Positions 1-8,915 of a stretch of DNA of 53,908 nucleotides are shown here, in pieces. This DNA comes from Saccharopolyspora thermophila. Its GTDB lineage: Bacteria; Actinomycetota; Actinomycetes; Mycobacteriales; Pseudonocardiaceae. The DNA is taken from assembly GCF_014646075.1 (NCBI RefSeq), contig NZ_BMMT01000024.1, positions 1 through 53,908 of the forward strand, in the 5' to 3' direction. A program made the position numbers and the translations under genes. How positions within the stretch are numbered: position 1 is the first letter of the stretch; every line of letters begins with the position of its first letter. The notes beneath the pieces are model-generated. The model made no database searches and was not told the origin of the DNA. It saw nothing but the letters and a program-made list of their open reading frames with translations.

Positions 1-102
1 GCGCTAAAGGACTACATCACCTGGTTCAACACCACACGAGGCCACACACACTGCCAGGGTCTGAGCCCGGTCCAATACCGGGCCCAGACCCTCGCCGCCT
101 AG
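1..102 (+). CDS. IS3-family transposase, C-terminal fragment
   Basis: Only the last 33 codons are inside the window, read from base 1 to a TAG stop. The residues WFN, two His, then GLSPVQYR near the end match the C-terminus of the rve integrase-type (DDE) transposase ORFB of IS3/IS150-group elements. These elements cut and join DNA ends by a copy-out mechanism. The rest lies upstream of the window, so completeness and activity cannot be judged. A terminal inverted repeat follows immediately, which supports the assignment. Confidence 0.75.
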   Translation, partial: ALKDYITWFNTTRGHTHCQGLSPVQYRAQTLAA

Positions 103-117
103 ACTCTTAATTAACGA

Positions 118-141
118 GTCCAACCACGGGGGACCAGTTCA
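118..141 (+). repeat. Right terminal inverted repeat of the IS3-type element
   Basis: Read on the minus strand this begins TGAACTGGTCCCCC and continues to TTGGAC. That resembles the common IS3-group end (TGAACTG, CCCC, GGAC). It lies 15 bases after the transposase stop, where a right end is expected. The left end is outside the window, so the match between ends cannot be tested. Confidence 0.6.
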
Positions 142-180
142 CCTGTCGCAAGGTGCCCTTGACGTCAGCCCGGAAACGGG

Positions 181-600
181 TCAGCGGGTCACGGTGATGA
201 CCATCGTCGGACCGGCGCCGCCGCCGACCCGGGTGTGCACGACGTACTGGCCCGGCGGGACGTCGGCGATGGTCGCCACCGCTTCCGCCATGCCGTCGTG
301 GTCGTTGACGATCTCGGCCAGGCCCTCGTCGGCGCCGACCGGGTGCTCGCCGTTGCGCACGAACGCCTTCGACGAGATCCAGCTGACCCCCTCGGGGCCG
401 TGGTTCAGCCGGAGCACGATGGTGTTGCCCGCCCGGACCTCGGACTTGTCGGCGGTCAGCCGGGGCTGCTCGGCGGGTGCGACGGCGGTTGGTGCGGTGG
501 TCTCGGGTGCGGTGCTGGGCGCCGCCGTGGCCGGAAGGGTCGTGGTCAGCGTGAGCCCGGCGAAGAGCCCGGCCGCCAGCAGCGTCTTGAATGTGCGCAT
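181..600 (-). CDS. Small secreted protein of unknown function
   Basis: 139 aa. The first 26 or so residues form a Sec signal peptide: MRTFK, a hydrophobic core, then an ATAA/AP cleavage region. A Thr/Ala/Pro-rich linker follows, then a domain of about 90 residues. The segment [11 protein letters not shown] and the C-terminal [14 protein letters not shown] strand suggest a beta-sandwich (Ig-like) fold. That fold is inferred from strand pattern only. The gene ends 39 bases from the IS right end and is divergent from purS. I do not recognise a family; it is probably exported and soluble or wall-associated. Confidence 0.7.
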   Translation of the reverse strand: MRTFKTLLAAGLFAGLTLTTTLPATAAPSTAPETTAPTAVAPAEQPRLTADKSEVRAGNTIVLRLNHGPEGVSWISSKAFVRNGEHPVGADEGLAEIVNDHDGMAEAVATIADVPPGQYVVHTRVGGGAGPTMVITVTR

Positions 601-867
601 CGGAGTGCGTTCCCCTCAGTGATGTTCCATCAACCAGGGCGCCCGTTCGGTTTGCCCGCTCGTATAGACGTCCGTTCCGGGTAGCGGTTGAGACAAGTCG
701 CGGCGAATGTGACTGTTCACACAGATCATGGCGGTTTGGTGGTGAGCCACGCCGCACCCACTGCCCCTGCCCGGCGGGACGAACTCGCAGCTCAGTTACC
801 CTTTGCAGGTACTGCTGGCCATCCGCCGGGTTCTGGCGGATCTGCACGGAAACCGGGAGCAGCACCC

Positions 868-1107
868 GTGGCCCGAGTCGTTGTCGACGTCATGCCGAAG
901 CAGGAGATCCTCGACCCGCAGGGACAGGCGGTGGCCAATGCGCTGCCCCGGCTCGGGTTCGACGGCATCACCGAAGTCCGCCAGGGGAAGCGTTTCGAGC
1001 TGGAGGTCGCCGACGACGTCGACGACGACACGCTCGCCAAGATCGCCGAAACGTTGCTGGCCAACCCGGTCATCGAGGACTGGACCGTCCGGCGGGTGGA
1101 CGCATGA
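868..1107 (+). CDS. purS: Phosphoribosylformylglycinamidine synthase subunit PurS
   Basis: 79 aa, the usual PurS length. It starts at GTG 868 ([11 protein letters not shown]), preceded by GGGAG at 855-859. The longer upstream reading lacks homology. PurS is the small subunit that bridges PurQ and PurL and helps deliver ammonia in the fourth step of purine synthesis (FGAR to FGAM). Family hallmarks seen are the KQEILDPQG segment and the GKRFEL strand. The stop overlaps the purQ ATG (ATGA), so the genes are translationally coupled. It opens the purSQL operon. Confidence 0.95.
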   Translation: MARVVVDVMPKQEILDPQGQAVANALPRLGFDGITEVRQGKRFELEVADDVDDDTLAKIAETLLANPVIEDWTVRRVDA

Positions 1108-1781
1108 GCGCGAAGATCGGTGTGATCACCTTCCCCGGCACCCTCGACGACGTCGACGCCCAGCGTGCGGTGCGCCGCGTGGGCGCCGAAGCGGTCGCCC
1201 TCTGGCACGCCGACCACGACCTGAAGGGTGTGGACGCGGTGATCGTGCCCGGCGGCTTCTCCTACGGCGACTACCTGCGCTGCGGCGCGATCGCCAAGTT
1301 CGCCCCGGTGATGACCGAGGTGATCGACGCCGCTCGCAAGGGCATGCCGGTGCTCGGCGTGTGCAACGGCTTCCAGATCCTGTGCGAGTCCGGCCTGCTG
1401 CCCGGCGTGCTGACCCGCAACGCGGGCCTGCACTACGTCTGCCGCGACCAGTGGTTGAAGGTCGAGAACAACACCAGCGTCTGGACCACCCGCTACGACG
1501 CGGGGGCCGAGCTGCTGATCCCGATCAAGCACGGCGAGGGCAACTACATGGCCGACCAGGCCGTCCTCGACGAGCTCGAAGGCGAGGGCCGGGTGCTGTT
1601 CCGCTACGCCGGTGACAACCCGAACGGCTCGCAGCGCGACATCGCCGGCATCACCGACGCGCGCGGACGGGTGGCGGGCATGATGCCGCACCCGGAGCAC
1701 GCGATCGACCCGCTGACCGGCCCCACCGATGACGGCCTCGGCATGTTCCTGTCCGTTCTGGATGCACTGGTGGCAGCGTGA
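1104..1781 (+). CDS. purQ: Phosphoribosylformylglycinamidine synthase, glutamine amidotransferase subunit PurQ
   Basis: 225 aa class I glutaminase. It hydrolyses glutamine and channels ammonia to PurL. The catalytic triad is visible: nucleophile Cys87 in GVCNGFQ, and His196 and Glu198 in MPHPEHA. The oxyanion segment [13 protein letters not shown] is also present. The ATG overlaps the purS stop by four bases, and the stop overlaps the purL GTG by four bases (GTGA). This coupling fits the obligate PurSQL complex. Cytoplasmic; nothing is unusual. Confidence 0.97.
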   Translation: MSAKIGVITFPGTLDDVDAQRAVRRVGAEAVALWHADHDLKGVDAVIVPGGFSYGDYLRCGAIAKFAPVMTEVIDAARKGMPVLGVCNGFQILCESGLLPGVLTRNAGLHYVCRDQWLKVENNTSVWTTRYDAGAELLIPIKHGEGNYMADQAVLDELEGEGRVLFRYAGDNPNGSQRDIAGITDARGRVAGMMPHPEHAIDPLTGPTDDGLGMFLSVLDALVAA

Positions 1782-4066
1782 CCAACATCGTGACCGTGGA
1801 CAGCGTTGAGCACGCGAAGTCCACGCCCGACACCCCCCAGCCGTACCGCGAGCTGGGCCTGAAGGACGACGAGTACGCCCGCATCCGGGAGATCCTGGGG
1901 CGCCGGCCCACCGAGGCCGAGCTGGCGATGTACTCGGTGATGTGGAGCGAGCACTGCTCCTACAAGTCGTCGAAGGTGCACCTGAGGTACTTCGGCGAGA
2001 CCACCACCGACGAGATGAAGCAGAAGATGCTCGCGGGCATCGGCGAGAACGCCGGGGTGGTCGACATCGGCGACGGCTGGGCGGTCACGTTCAAGCTGGA
2101 GAGCCACAACCACCCGTCGTACGTCGAGCCCTACCAGGGCGCGGCCACCGGGGTCGGCGGCATCGTCCGCGACATCATGGCGATGGGTGCCCGGCCGGTG
2201 GCGGTGGCCGACCCGCTGCGGTTCGGCCCGGCCGACGCGCCGGACACCAAGCGGGTGCTGCCGGGCGTGGTCGCCGGGATCGGCGGCTACGGCAACTGCC
2301 TGGGCCTGCCGAACATCGGCGGTGAGGTCTTCTTCGACGAGTGCTACGCGGGCAACCCGCTGGTCAACGCCATGTGCGTGGGCGTGATGAAGGTCGAGGA
2401 CCTGCACCTGGCGCACGCCAGCGGCACCGGCAACAAGATCATCCTGTTCGGCGCCCGCACCGGTCTGGACGGCATCGGCGGTGTGTCCGTGCTGGCGTCG
2501 GAGACCTTCGACGGCGACGAGAGCGGCACGGGCCGCAAGAAGCTGCCCAGCGTGCAGGTCGGCGACCCGTTCGCGGAGAAGGTCCTCATCGAGTGCTGCC
2601 TGGAGCTGTACCGGGCCGGGCTCGTGGTGGGCATCCAGGACCTCGGCGGCGCGGGCCTGTCCTGCGCCACCTCGGAGCTGGCCTCGGCCGGTGACGGCGG
2701 CATGCGGGTCGACCTGGATCGGGTGCCGCTGCGGGCCAAGGGCATGACCCCGGCGGAGATCCTCTCCAGCGAGTCGCAGGAGCGGATGTGCGCCGTGGTG
2801 GAGCCGTCCAACGTGGACGCCTTCATGGAGGTGTGCCGCCGCTGGGACGTCACCGCGACGGTCATCGGCGAGGTTACCGACGGCGAGAACCTGGAGATCT
2901 ACTGGCACGGCGAGCTGGTGGTGGACGTGCCGCCGCGCACCGTCGCGCACCAGGGCCCGGTGTACGAGCGGCCGGTCGAGCGGCCCGCCGAGCAGGACCT
3001 GCTCGTCGCGGACAGCGCGAACACCCTGGCGCGGCCGTCCACACCGGAGCAGCTGCGGGAGACCATCCTGCGGATGGCGGCCTCACCGAACCTGTGCTCC
3101 CGCGCGTGGGTCACCGACCAGTACGACCGCTACGTCCGGGGCAACACGGTGCTGGCCCAGCCGGCCGACGGCGGCATGCTGCGCATCGACGAGGAAACCG
3201 GGCGCGGCATCGCGATCGCCACCGACTGCAACGCCCGCTACACCCGGCTCGACCCGTACGCGGGCGCGCAGCTGGCGCTGGCCGAGGCGTACCGCAACGT
3301 GGCGACCACGGGTGCCACGCCGGTGGCGGTCACGAACTGCCTGAACTTCGGTTCGCCCGAGGACCCGGGCGTGATGTGGCAGTTCCAGCAGGCGGTGCGT
3401 GGGCTCGCCGACGGCTGCCGCGAGCTGGGCATCCCGGTCACCGGCGGCAACGTCAGCTTCTACAACCAGACCGGCGCCAAGCCGATCCTGCCGACCCCGG
3501 TGGTCGGCGTGCTGGGCACGATCGACGACGTGACCCGCCGCATCCCCACCGGCATCGGTGGCGAGGAGGGCGAGACCCTGCTGCTGCTCGGCGAGACGCG
3601 CGAGGAGTTCGGCGGCTCGGAGTGGGCGCACGTGGTGCACGGCCACCTCGGCGGGGTGCCGCCGAAGGTCGACCTGGCGCGCGAGAAGCTGCTGGCGGAG
3701 ATTCTGGTGGCGGGTTCCCGCGACGGCATGATCTCGGCCGCGCACGATCTGTCCGAGGGTGGTCTGGCGCAGGCGCTGGTGGAGACGGCGCTGATCGGTG
3801 AGTGCGGTGCCCGGGTGGTGCTGCCGGAGGGCGCGGACCCGTTCGTCTGGCTGTTCTCCGAGTCGGCGGGCCGGGTCCTGGTGGCGGTGCCGCGCACCGA
3901 GGAGACCCGGTTCACCGACATGTGCACGGCCCGCGGTCTGCCGTGGGCGAAGGTCGGGGTGGCCGACGCGGGCTCGCAGAGCCTCGACATCCAGGACGTC
4001 GCCGAGATCCCGCTGGCCGAGCTCCGGGAGGCGTGGGAGGGCACCCTCCCGGCCCTGTTCGGCTGA
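1778..4066 (+). CDS. purL: Phosphoribosylformylglycinamidine synthase, large subunit PurL (small type)
   Basis: 762 aa. This is the short PurL form that needs separate PurS and PurQ, unlike the 1300-aa enterobacterial fusion. It catalyses ATP-dependent amidation of FGAR. Family signatures include the ESHNHPS motif near residue 110, the GAATGVGG glycine-rich loop, two AIRS-like halves and the DLSEGGLAQ segment near the C-terminus. The GTG start at 1778 overlaps the purQ stop. The operon ends at a strong hairpin just past the stop (4077-4120). Confidence 0.97.
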   Translation: MTNIVTVDSVEHAKSTPDTPQPYRELGLKDDEYARIREILGRRPTEAELAMYSVMWSEHCSYKSSKVHLRYFGETTTDEMKQKMLAGIGENAGVVDIGDGWAVTFKLESHNHPSYVEPYQGAATGVGGIVRDIMAMGARPVAVADPLRFGPADAPDTKRVLPGVVAGIGGYGNCLGLPNIGGEVFFDECYAGNPLVNAMCVGVMKVEDLHLAHASGTGNKIILFGARTGLDGIGGVSVLASETFDGDESGTGRKKLPSVQVGDPFAEKVLIECCLELYRAGLVVGIQDLGGAGLSCATSELASAGDGGMRVDLDRVPLRAKGMTPAEILSSESQERMCAVVEPSNVDAFMEVCRRWDVTATVIGEVTDGENLEIYWHGELVVDVPPRTVAHQGPVYERPVERPAEQDLLVADSANTLARPSTPEQLRETILRMAASPNLCSRAWVTDQYDRYVRGNTVLAQPADGGMLRIDEETGRGIAIATDCNARYTRLDPYAGAQLALAEAYRNVATTGATPVAVTNCLNFGSPEDPGVMWQFQQAVRGLADGCRELGIPVTGGNVSFYNQTGAKPILPTPVVGVLGTIDDVTRRIPTGIGGEEGETLLLLGETREEFGGSEWAHVVHGHLGGVPPKVDLAREKLLAEILVAGSRDGMISAAHDLSEGGLAQALVETALIGECGARVVLPEGADPFVWLFSESAGRVLVAVPRTEETRFTDMCTARGLPWAKVGVADAGSQSLDIQDVAEIPLAELREAWEGTLPALFG

Positions 4067-4076
4067 GCTGTTCGCT

Positions 4077-4120
4077 GGTGAGCGGCGTCGTCGACCAAGC
4101 GGTCGGAGGCGCCGCTCACC
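4077..4120. terminator. Hairpin after purL, bidirectional terminator candidate
   Basis: GGTGAGCGGCG at 4077-4087 pairs perfectly with CGCCGCTCACC at 4110-4120 (11 bp, 22-nt loop). No T-run follows. It lies between purL and the 3' end of the oppositely oriented pseudogene, so it could serve both strands. Confidence 0.6.
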
Positions 4121-5180
4121 TCCTCGCGGCGTCGAACGCCCAGTCCGGCGGTAGCGTCACGTCGACGTCGGGGTTCGCGGTGATGCCGGTGCGCTGCACG
4201 TCGCCGCGGAACGTCGTCCCGGACAGGTCCGCGGTGTTGCCGAAGTGCACACCGCGGAAGTCCACCGGGCCCTCGAACGTGCAGTCCACCATGGACATCA
4301 ACTCCTCGAAGCGGCAGTCGGCGAACTTCGTGGTGCCCTCGAACCGGGTACGGTCGATGTGCACCCGACCGTGGAACTCGACGCCGCTGAATCACGCCCG
4401 CTCGTGGAACACCGCGTCGTCGCAGCGAAACCGGCCGAACAGCCGACCGGTCCCGACCGTGGTGCCGGTCAACCACACCGGCCCGTGGAACTCGCAGCGG
4501 CTGAAGTTGTTGCTGCTGAACAGCCGCGCGTAGCGCAGGATCAGCGTGCCCCACCTTCCGGGCGACCAGGTCGAAGTACTCCAGCGTCGCGTTGGTCAGG
4601 TCCAGGTCGTAAGCAGGCGCGTCGGCATCGCCGGTGCGCGGCAGCAGATCCACGATCAACCGCTGCGCGGTCAACCGAACCTGTAACTTCCGCTCGGCGT
4701 CGTTCCGGTCGGAGACCTCGGGCCATTCACCGCCGTACCGCGGGTGCCCGAACGGCCGCCGCAGGTAGGAGCACAGCACGTCGAGCACGGTCTGGGTGTA
4801 CTCGTGGCTGCTGCGGGCCGGGCCCGCGAGGGCGTGCAGGGCGCCGACCCGGACCTGGTCGCTGTCGTGTCCCAGCAGCTCCACGGCCCGGGCGAACCGC
4901 TCGTCGGCAACCCGGTCCCGGTCCAGCTCCGCACGTCGGCTCTCCAGCTCGTGCCGTTCCCGCTCATGATCTGCTGCCGTTGCTCCTCGACGCGGCGCCG
5001 CCGGTCGTTGAGCCACAGGGCGTACAACGCGACGACGGACCCGGCAGCGAGTCCACCGGTGCGCAGCGCATCGGCCCCGGTGGTCCGTGGATCGAAGAAG
5101 AGGAGCGCGGCGCTGACGCCGACGAGAGCCACGACGGCAACGGCGATGGTTGCGACCAACCCGAACTTTCGCTCACGCAT
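4116..5180 (-). pseudogene. Membrane-anchored pentapeptide-repeat protein, broken by two frameshifts and a stop
   Basis: Three reading frames must be joined. The N-terminus (MRERKFGL, two hydrophobic segments, then NDRRRRVEEQRQQ) runs from 5180 to about 4975. A frame change there continues with DHERERHELESRRAELDRDR and a helical region to about 4550. A second shift leads to WGTLILRYARLFSSNNFSRC and pentapeptide-type strands. TGA at 4392-4394 then interrupts HERA-FSGVEF, and the last part (FEGTTKFADCRFEEL) ends at 4116. Intact relatives are common in actinobacteria as DUF-type membrane proteins with a cytoplasmic coil and a pentapeptide beta-helix. Sequencing error could account for part of this, but three lesions argue for decay. 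Confidence 0.75.
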
Positions 5181-5316
5181 GCGAGGAATTCTGCCGTGGC
5201 ACTGAATTCCGTTCGCGCAGTCCGAGCGCTCGGTCGCCGCGTTGTACCGCTGCGAATCCGTACTCCGACCGAGTGATTTCGTTCGTTGGTTGTTCACTCG
5301 GATGCCGATGTGGATT

Positions 5317-5348
5317 AACCCGCTGGATGCATTGCCAGACAGCGGGTT
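5317..5348. terminator. Hairpin between the GH25 gene and the pseudogene
   Basis: AACCCGCTG at 5317-5325 pairs with CAGCGGGTT at 5340-5348 (9 bp, 14-nt loop). The minus-strand reading follows the lysozyme gene. On the plus strand it ends in GGGTTTTGGG. It is the second of two stacked hairpins behind the lysozyme gene. Confidence 0.5.
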
Positions 5349-5362
5349 TTGGGCGCGCGGCA

Positions 5363-5392
5363 CGCGGTGCCGGGGTGCCGCCCGGCACCGCG
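5363..5392 (-). terminator. Terminator of the GH25 lysozyme gene
   Basis: CGCGGTGCCGGG at 5363-5374 is perfectly complementary to CCCGGCACCGCG at 5381-5392, giving a 12-bp stem with a 6-nt loop. It begins 10 bases after the lysozyme stop on the minus strand. There is no U-tract, as is common in high-GC actinobacteria. Confidence 0.7.
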
Positions 5393-5402
5393 TTCGGTCA
5401 CG

Positions 5403-6260
5403 TCAGCCGTTGGCCAGGGCCTGCAGGCGGTCGTAGGCGCCGTTGAAGGTGTTCTTGTCCAACGGGGAGGAGGTGTACTGCCAGATCGTCCAGATCTTCC
5501 AGTTGTACGGCAGCGTCCCGACGGTGCTCGCGTAGCGGGCCACCCACAGCGGATTCGTCGAGCTGAAGTCGCCGTTCACGCACTGGCTCCACCAGCTCGT
5601 GCTGGTGTAGATGACCGGCCAGCGCCCCGTGCGCGCGTGGTAGGTGTCGCTGAAATCCTTGATCCACGCGGTCATCTGGCTCTTGGTCTTGCCGTAGCAG
5701 GTGCTGCCGTAGGGGTTGTATTCCATGTCCAGCGCACCCGGCAGCGTCTTGCCGTCCTTCGACCAGCCACCGCCGTTGTCCACGAAGTAGTTCGCCTGCG
5801 CGGCGCCGCTGGAGCGGTCCGGCAGCGCGAAGTGGTACGCACCGCGGATCATGCCGACGTTGTAGGAACCGTTGTACTGCTGGGCAAAGTACGGGTTCTT
5901 GTAACCGGTGCCCTCGGTCGCCTTGACGTAGGCGAACCGCATGCCCTGGTTCCACCAGTACTTCCAGTCCACATTGCCCTGGTGGCTGCTGACGTCCATG
6001 CCGGCGACGGTGGCCAGCGGGTCGACGTCGGGAACGGCGTGCGGGTCTCCGCCCTCGTGCTTGCGGATCTGCGAACCCATCGGGGTGTCGGTCGCGGTGG
6101 TGCCCGGCGGTTCGTCGGTGACTTGCGAGCTCATCGCGGCTGCCCTTCCGGGAAGGGGGGATGCTTGTGCGCCGGCGCACAGCAACATCGCGCCTGCGCA
6201 GAGCATCGATACTAGGGAGAGCAGCGATAATCGGCGACCACGTCCACTCGTCTGGTTCAT
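5403..6260 (-). CDS. Secreted GH25 family lysozyme (N-acetylmuramidase)
   Basis: 285 aa. It has an N-terminal signal peptide (RGRRLS, hydrophobic stretch to about residue 33) and a Pro/Thr-rich linker to about residue 80. The GH25 domain follows. Catalytic acidic residues are visible: Asp89 in GMDVSSHQG and the Asp178/Glu180 pair in ALDMEYNP. Further family motifs are FAYVKATEGT, GAYHF and YTSTSWW. The enzyme cleaves the beta-1,4 bond of peptidoglycan glycan strands outside the cell. No separate wall-binding domain is seen. A monocistronic unit closed by two hairpins; cell-wall turnover or antagonism are both possible roles. Confidence 0.93.
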   Translation of the reverse strand: MNQTSGRGRRLSLLSLVSMLCAGAMLLCAGAQASPLPGRAAAMSSQVTDEPPGTTATDTPMGSQIRKHEGGDPHAVPDVDPLATVAGMDVSSHQGNVDWKYWWNQGMRFAYVKATEGTGYKNPYFAQQYNGSYNVGMIRGAYHFALPDRSSGAAQANYFVDNGGGWSKDGKTLPGALDMEYNPYGSTCYGKTKSQMTAWIKDFSDTYHARTGRWPVIYTSTSWWSQCVNGDFSSTNPLWVARYASTVGTLPYNWKIWTIWQYTSSPLDKNTFNGAYDRLQALANG

Positions 6261-6676
6261 CGGGGCCTCTCGGAACTAGTAGCGATGCGTTGTCGGGGGA
6301 CAACGCGCCAGCCTCGAAAGTGTGGCGAATCGTTTTCCTTCGATGTAGGTTCTGTGTTAGTTTTTAACCAGAATGGCCCAATCCGGACATGGTGGGTGAA
6401 CCTGTGCCCACCCGTGCGGGTAGTTCCGGGTCGCGGACAACCTCACGGTCGAGGTGTGCGTCGACAACAACAGGCGAGGGTGCGTCAGTGGACCGGCGAT
6501 CTCGTGGTTGCGCTCAGTAGCTGACACGAGTGGTGCCACCACTCGATGACCTGCTCTGATGGGGGGTACGGCTACCCTGGGTGCTACACATGATGTTCGA
6601 CCGCCAGACCGATCCGGTCGTATGCTCCGAACGAGAACGGCCCGGGCGAGTACGACGACTGGAGGGCGCCCCAGGC
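6261..6676. other. Intergenic region between the divergent lysozyme and GGDEF-EAL genes
   Basis: About 416 bases with no convincing gene. The left part (6305-6370) is relatively AT-rich and probably carries the lysozyme promoter. The right part holds a perfect 19-base palindrome (listed separately). A GGAGGG ribosome-binding site lies at 6661-6666. Short frames here lack start signals or recognisable domains. Confidence 0.5.
6527..6545. promoter_or_regulatory. Perfect 19-base palindrome, operator candidate
   Basis: CGAGTGGTG at 6527-6535, a single central C at 6536, and CACCACTCG at 6537-6545. It lies about 130 bases before the chosen start of the GGDEF-EAL gene, in the divergent promoter region. 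Its size and symmetry fit a dimeric repressor site (TetR/GntR-type size). The regulator is unknown. Confidence 0.5.
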
Positions 6677-8842
6677 ATGACTGGCTGGACAGCGCCGGTG
6701 CCCAGCGCTCACGAGGTGACCGCCGAGGTGAACCGAGCGGATCGACGACGCTTCGCAGCGGTCTGGGCCCAGGCCCTCATGGGCACCAGCTACGTGCCCA
6801 TGACCAGCGCCGAGATCGAAAGCCGCCTCCGCGGCTACACCGACCGCCTGGTCGATGCCCTGCTCAGCGACCCCTTCGACCCCTCGCCCGGGCGGGCAAT
6901 CGGGGTCGACCTGGTGGCCGTGCACTTCACCAGCGCCGAGTCCCTGGCGCGCACCATCGACCTCATTGGCGACGAGATCCTTGACATCCTGCGGCTGGGC
7001 CACAGCCCGGGCTGGCGCGGCCGCGTCGCCGCGCTGCAGGGCGCCCTGTGCTCCGGCTTCGTGCAGGCCGCCCGCAAGCGCACCCTCGACGAGCAGGAGG
7101 CCATCCGGCAGGCGGTGCTGGACGCCCGCGACGCCGTCGAGCAGGCGCTGCGCACCAGCGAGGCCCGGTTCCGCGCGATCTTCGCCGAGGCCGCCATCGG
7201 CATCGGCATCGGCGACATGACCGGCCGCATCCTGGAGGTCAACGACTCGCTGGCCCGGATGCTCGGGCGCTCGGCCGACGAGCTGCGCCACATGATGGTG
7301 CAGGACATGATGCACCCGGCCGACCCGGAGAGCATGTGGCGGACCTACGAGGAGCTGGTCCGCGGCGAACGCGACCAGTTCCGGGTGGAGAAGCAGTTCG
7401 ACCGGCCCGACGGCAGCACCATCTGGACCGAGTTGATCGTCTCCCTGGTCCGCGGTGAGGACGGCCTGCCGCTGTACCAGGTGGCCATGATCGAGGACGT
7501 CACCGAGCGGCGGATGCTGCAGGAGCGGCTGCGCCACCAGGCGATGCACGACCCGCTGACCGCGCTGCCGAACCGCGCGCTGTTCCAGGAGCGGCTGGCC
7601 TCGGTGCTCCAGCACCACGAGCCCGGCGACCGAATCGCGCTGTGCTACATGGACCTCGACGGCTTCAAGGTCATCAACGACAGCCTCGGCCACCACGTCG
7701 GCGACGACCTGCTGGTCGCGGTCGCCCGGCGGCTGGCCGACGCGGTGCACGGCGAGGACCGGCTGGTCGCCCGGATGGGCGGCGACGAGTTCGTGATCCT
7801 GATCCAGAACTCCTTCGGCACCGAGCATGCCATCGAGATCGCCGACACCGTGCTGGACGCGCTGCGGGCCCCGATCCGGCTCGGTGGCCACGAGCTGTCG
7901 GTGTCGGCCAGCATCGGCATCGTGGAGCGTCCGCTGGCCGGCCAGACCGCGGCCGAGCTGATGCGCGACGCCGACGTCACGCTGTACTGGGCGAAGTCCG
8001 AGGGCAAGGGCAAGTGGGCGCTGTTCGACCCGGACCGCAACGCCACCGAGGTCGCCCAGTTCCGGCTGTCCGCGAAGATGCCGGCCGCGCTGGAGCGCTG
8101 CGAGTTCTACGTGGACTACCAGCCGCTGATCGGGCTGCGGGACAACGGTGTCGTGGGCGTCGAGGCGCTGGTCCGCTGGGCGCACCCGGAGCTGGGACGG
8201 CTGGGCCCGGACCGGTTCATCGGGCTGGCCGAGGAGACCGGGCTGATCGTGCCGCTCGGTCGGTGGGTGCTGCGGCAGGCGTGCCAGCAGGCCCGGCAGT
8301 GGCAGGACCAATTCGGGGAGTCCGCGCCGTTCGTCAGCGTCAACCTCGCGGTCCGGCAGTCCCGCGACCCCGAGCTGGTCGCCGACGTGGCGCGAATCCT
8401 CGCCGAGACCGGGCTGGAACCCTCCCGGCTGCAACTGGAACTGACCGAGAGCGCGGTCATGGGCACCGCGGACGAGCCGCTGGACGCGCTGCGCGCACTG
8501 TCCCAAATGGGCGTGCGGATCGCCATCGACGACTTCGGCACCGGCTATTCGAACCTGGCCTACCTGCGGCACCTGCCGGTGCACGAGCTGAAGATCGCCG
8601 GGTCGTTCATGGAGGGGCTCCGGGACGCGGAGCGCGCCGACCCGGTCGACGCGCGCATCGTCGGCACCCTGGTGGACCTGGCGCACGCGCTCGGGTTGAC
8701 GGTGACCGCCGAAGGCGTGGAGACCCGCGCCCAGGCACGCCGCATGGCCGACATCGGGTGCGAGACGGGCCAGGGCTACCTGTTCGCCCGCCCCGGTTCG
8801 CCGGAGGAGATCACCGCGTTCATCGCGGCCCACCAGGACTGA
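6677..8842 (+). CDS. PAS-GGDEF-EAL protein (cyclic-di-GMP turnover)
   Basis: 721 aa from ATG 6677, chosen because GGAGGG (6661-6666) stands 10 bases upstream; an in-frame ATG-containing extension to 6581 is less likely. Order: helical N-terminal region to about residue 140, PAS about 145-270 with a PAC end, GGDEF with intact motif at residues 368-372, and EAL with intact motif at 496-498. Other EAL residues are present: ELTES, DDFGTGYS, AEGVE and QGYLF. The KID motif reads KIA. The allosteric RxxD I-site before GGDEF is absent (GEDR). No membrane segments, so a cytoplasmic bifunctional enzyme is expected, sensing a ligand through PAS. Net cyclase or phosphodiesterase activity cannot be told. 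Confidence 0.92.
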   Translation: MTGWTAPVPSAHEVTAEVNRADRRRFAAVWAQALMGTSYVPMTSAEIESRLRGYTDRLVDALLSDPFDPSPGRAIGVDLVAVHFTSAESLARTIDLIGDEILDILRLGHSPGWRGRVAALQGALCSGFVQAARKRTLDEQEAIRQAVLDARDAVEQALRTSEARFRAIFAEAAIGIGIGDMTGRILEVNDSLARMLGRSADELRHMMVQDMMHPADPESMWRTYEELVRGERDQFRVEKQFDRPDGSTIWTELIVSLVRGEDGLPLYQVAMIEDVTERRMLQERLRHQAMHDPLTALPNRALFQERLASVLQHHEPGDRIALCYMDLDGFKVINDSLGHHVGDDLLVAVARRLADAVHGEDRLVARMGGDEFVILIQNSFGTEHAIEIADTVLDALRAPIRLGGHELSVSASIGIVERPLAGQTAAELMRDADVTLYWAKSEGKGKWALFDPDRNATEVAQFRLSAKMPAALERCEFYVDYQPLIGLRDNGVVGVEALVRWAHPELGRLGPDRFIGLAEETGLIVPLGRWVLRQACQQARQWQDQFGESAPFVSVNLAVRQSRDPELVADVARILAETGLEPSRLQLELTESAVMGTADEPLDALRALSQMGVRIAIDDFGTGYSNLAYLRHLPVHELKIAGSFMEGLRDAERADPVDARIVGTLVDLAHALGLTVTAEGVETRAQARRMADIGCETGQGYLFARPGSPEEITAFIAAHQD

Positions 8843-8892
8843 ACCTGCGCGAGGGTCGGGCAGGGCTCCCACCGCGAGGTCGGGGGTGGGTT

Positions 8893-8915
8893 CCCGAACT
8901 CAGGCAAACCTGGAC
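8893..8915. repeat. Degenerate copy of the AGGCA-loop hairpin family
   Basis: CCCGAACT, CAGGCA, then AACCTGG, at the convergent ends of the GGDEF-EAL and GH15 genes. The loop and its flank (ACTCAGGCAAA) closely match the loops of the hairpins at 40795-40814 and 40836-40857, while this stem is imperfect. Confidence 0.4.

Noticed and set aside
107..865. Long Arg-rich frame of 252 residues on the plus strand
   Set aside because: Antisense to the secreted-protein gene at its start and off-frame to purS at its end; composition typical of shadow frames in high-GC DNA.
1604..2950. 448-residue minus-strand frame opposite purQ and purL
   Set aside because: Shadow frame with no domain pattern; purL and purQ are unambiguous.
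5181..5402. Possible small gene or riboswitch between the lysozyme and the pseudogene
   Set aside because: Content is explained by two stacked hairpins and an AT-rich stretch; no conserved riboswitch core recognised.
6357..6542. Short minus-strand ORF in the lysozyme/GGDEF-EAL gap
   Set aside because: No ribosome-binding site, no domain, and it covers the palindrome; judged non-coding.
6584..8872. 762-residue minus-strand frame opposite the GGDEF-EAL gene
   Set aside because: His/Gln/Arg/Val-rich low-complexity shadow; the plus strand shows intact conserved catalytic motifs.
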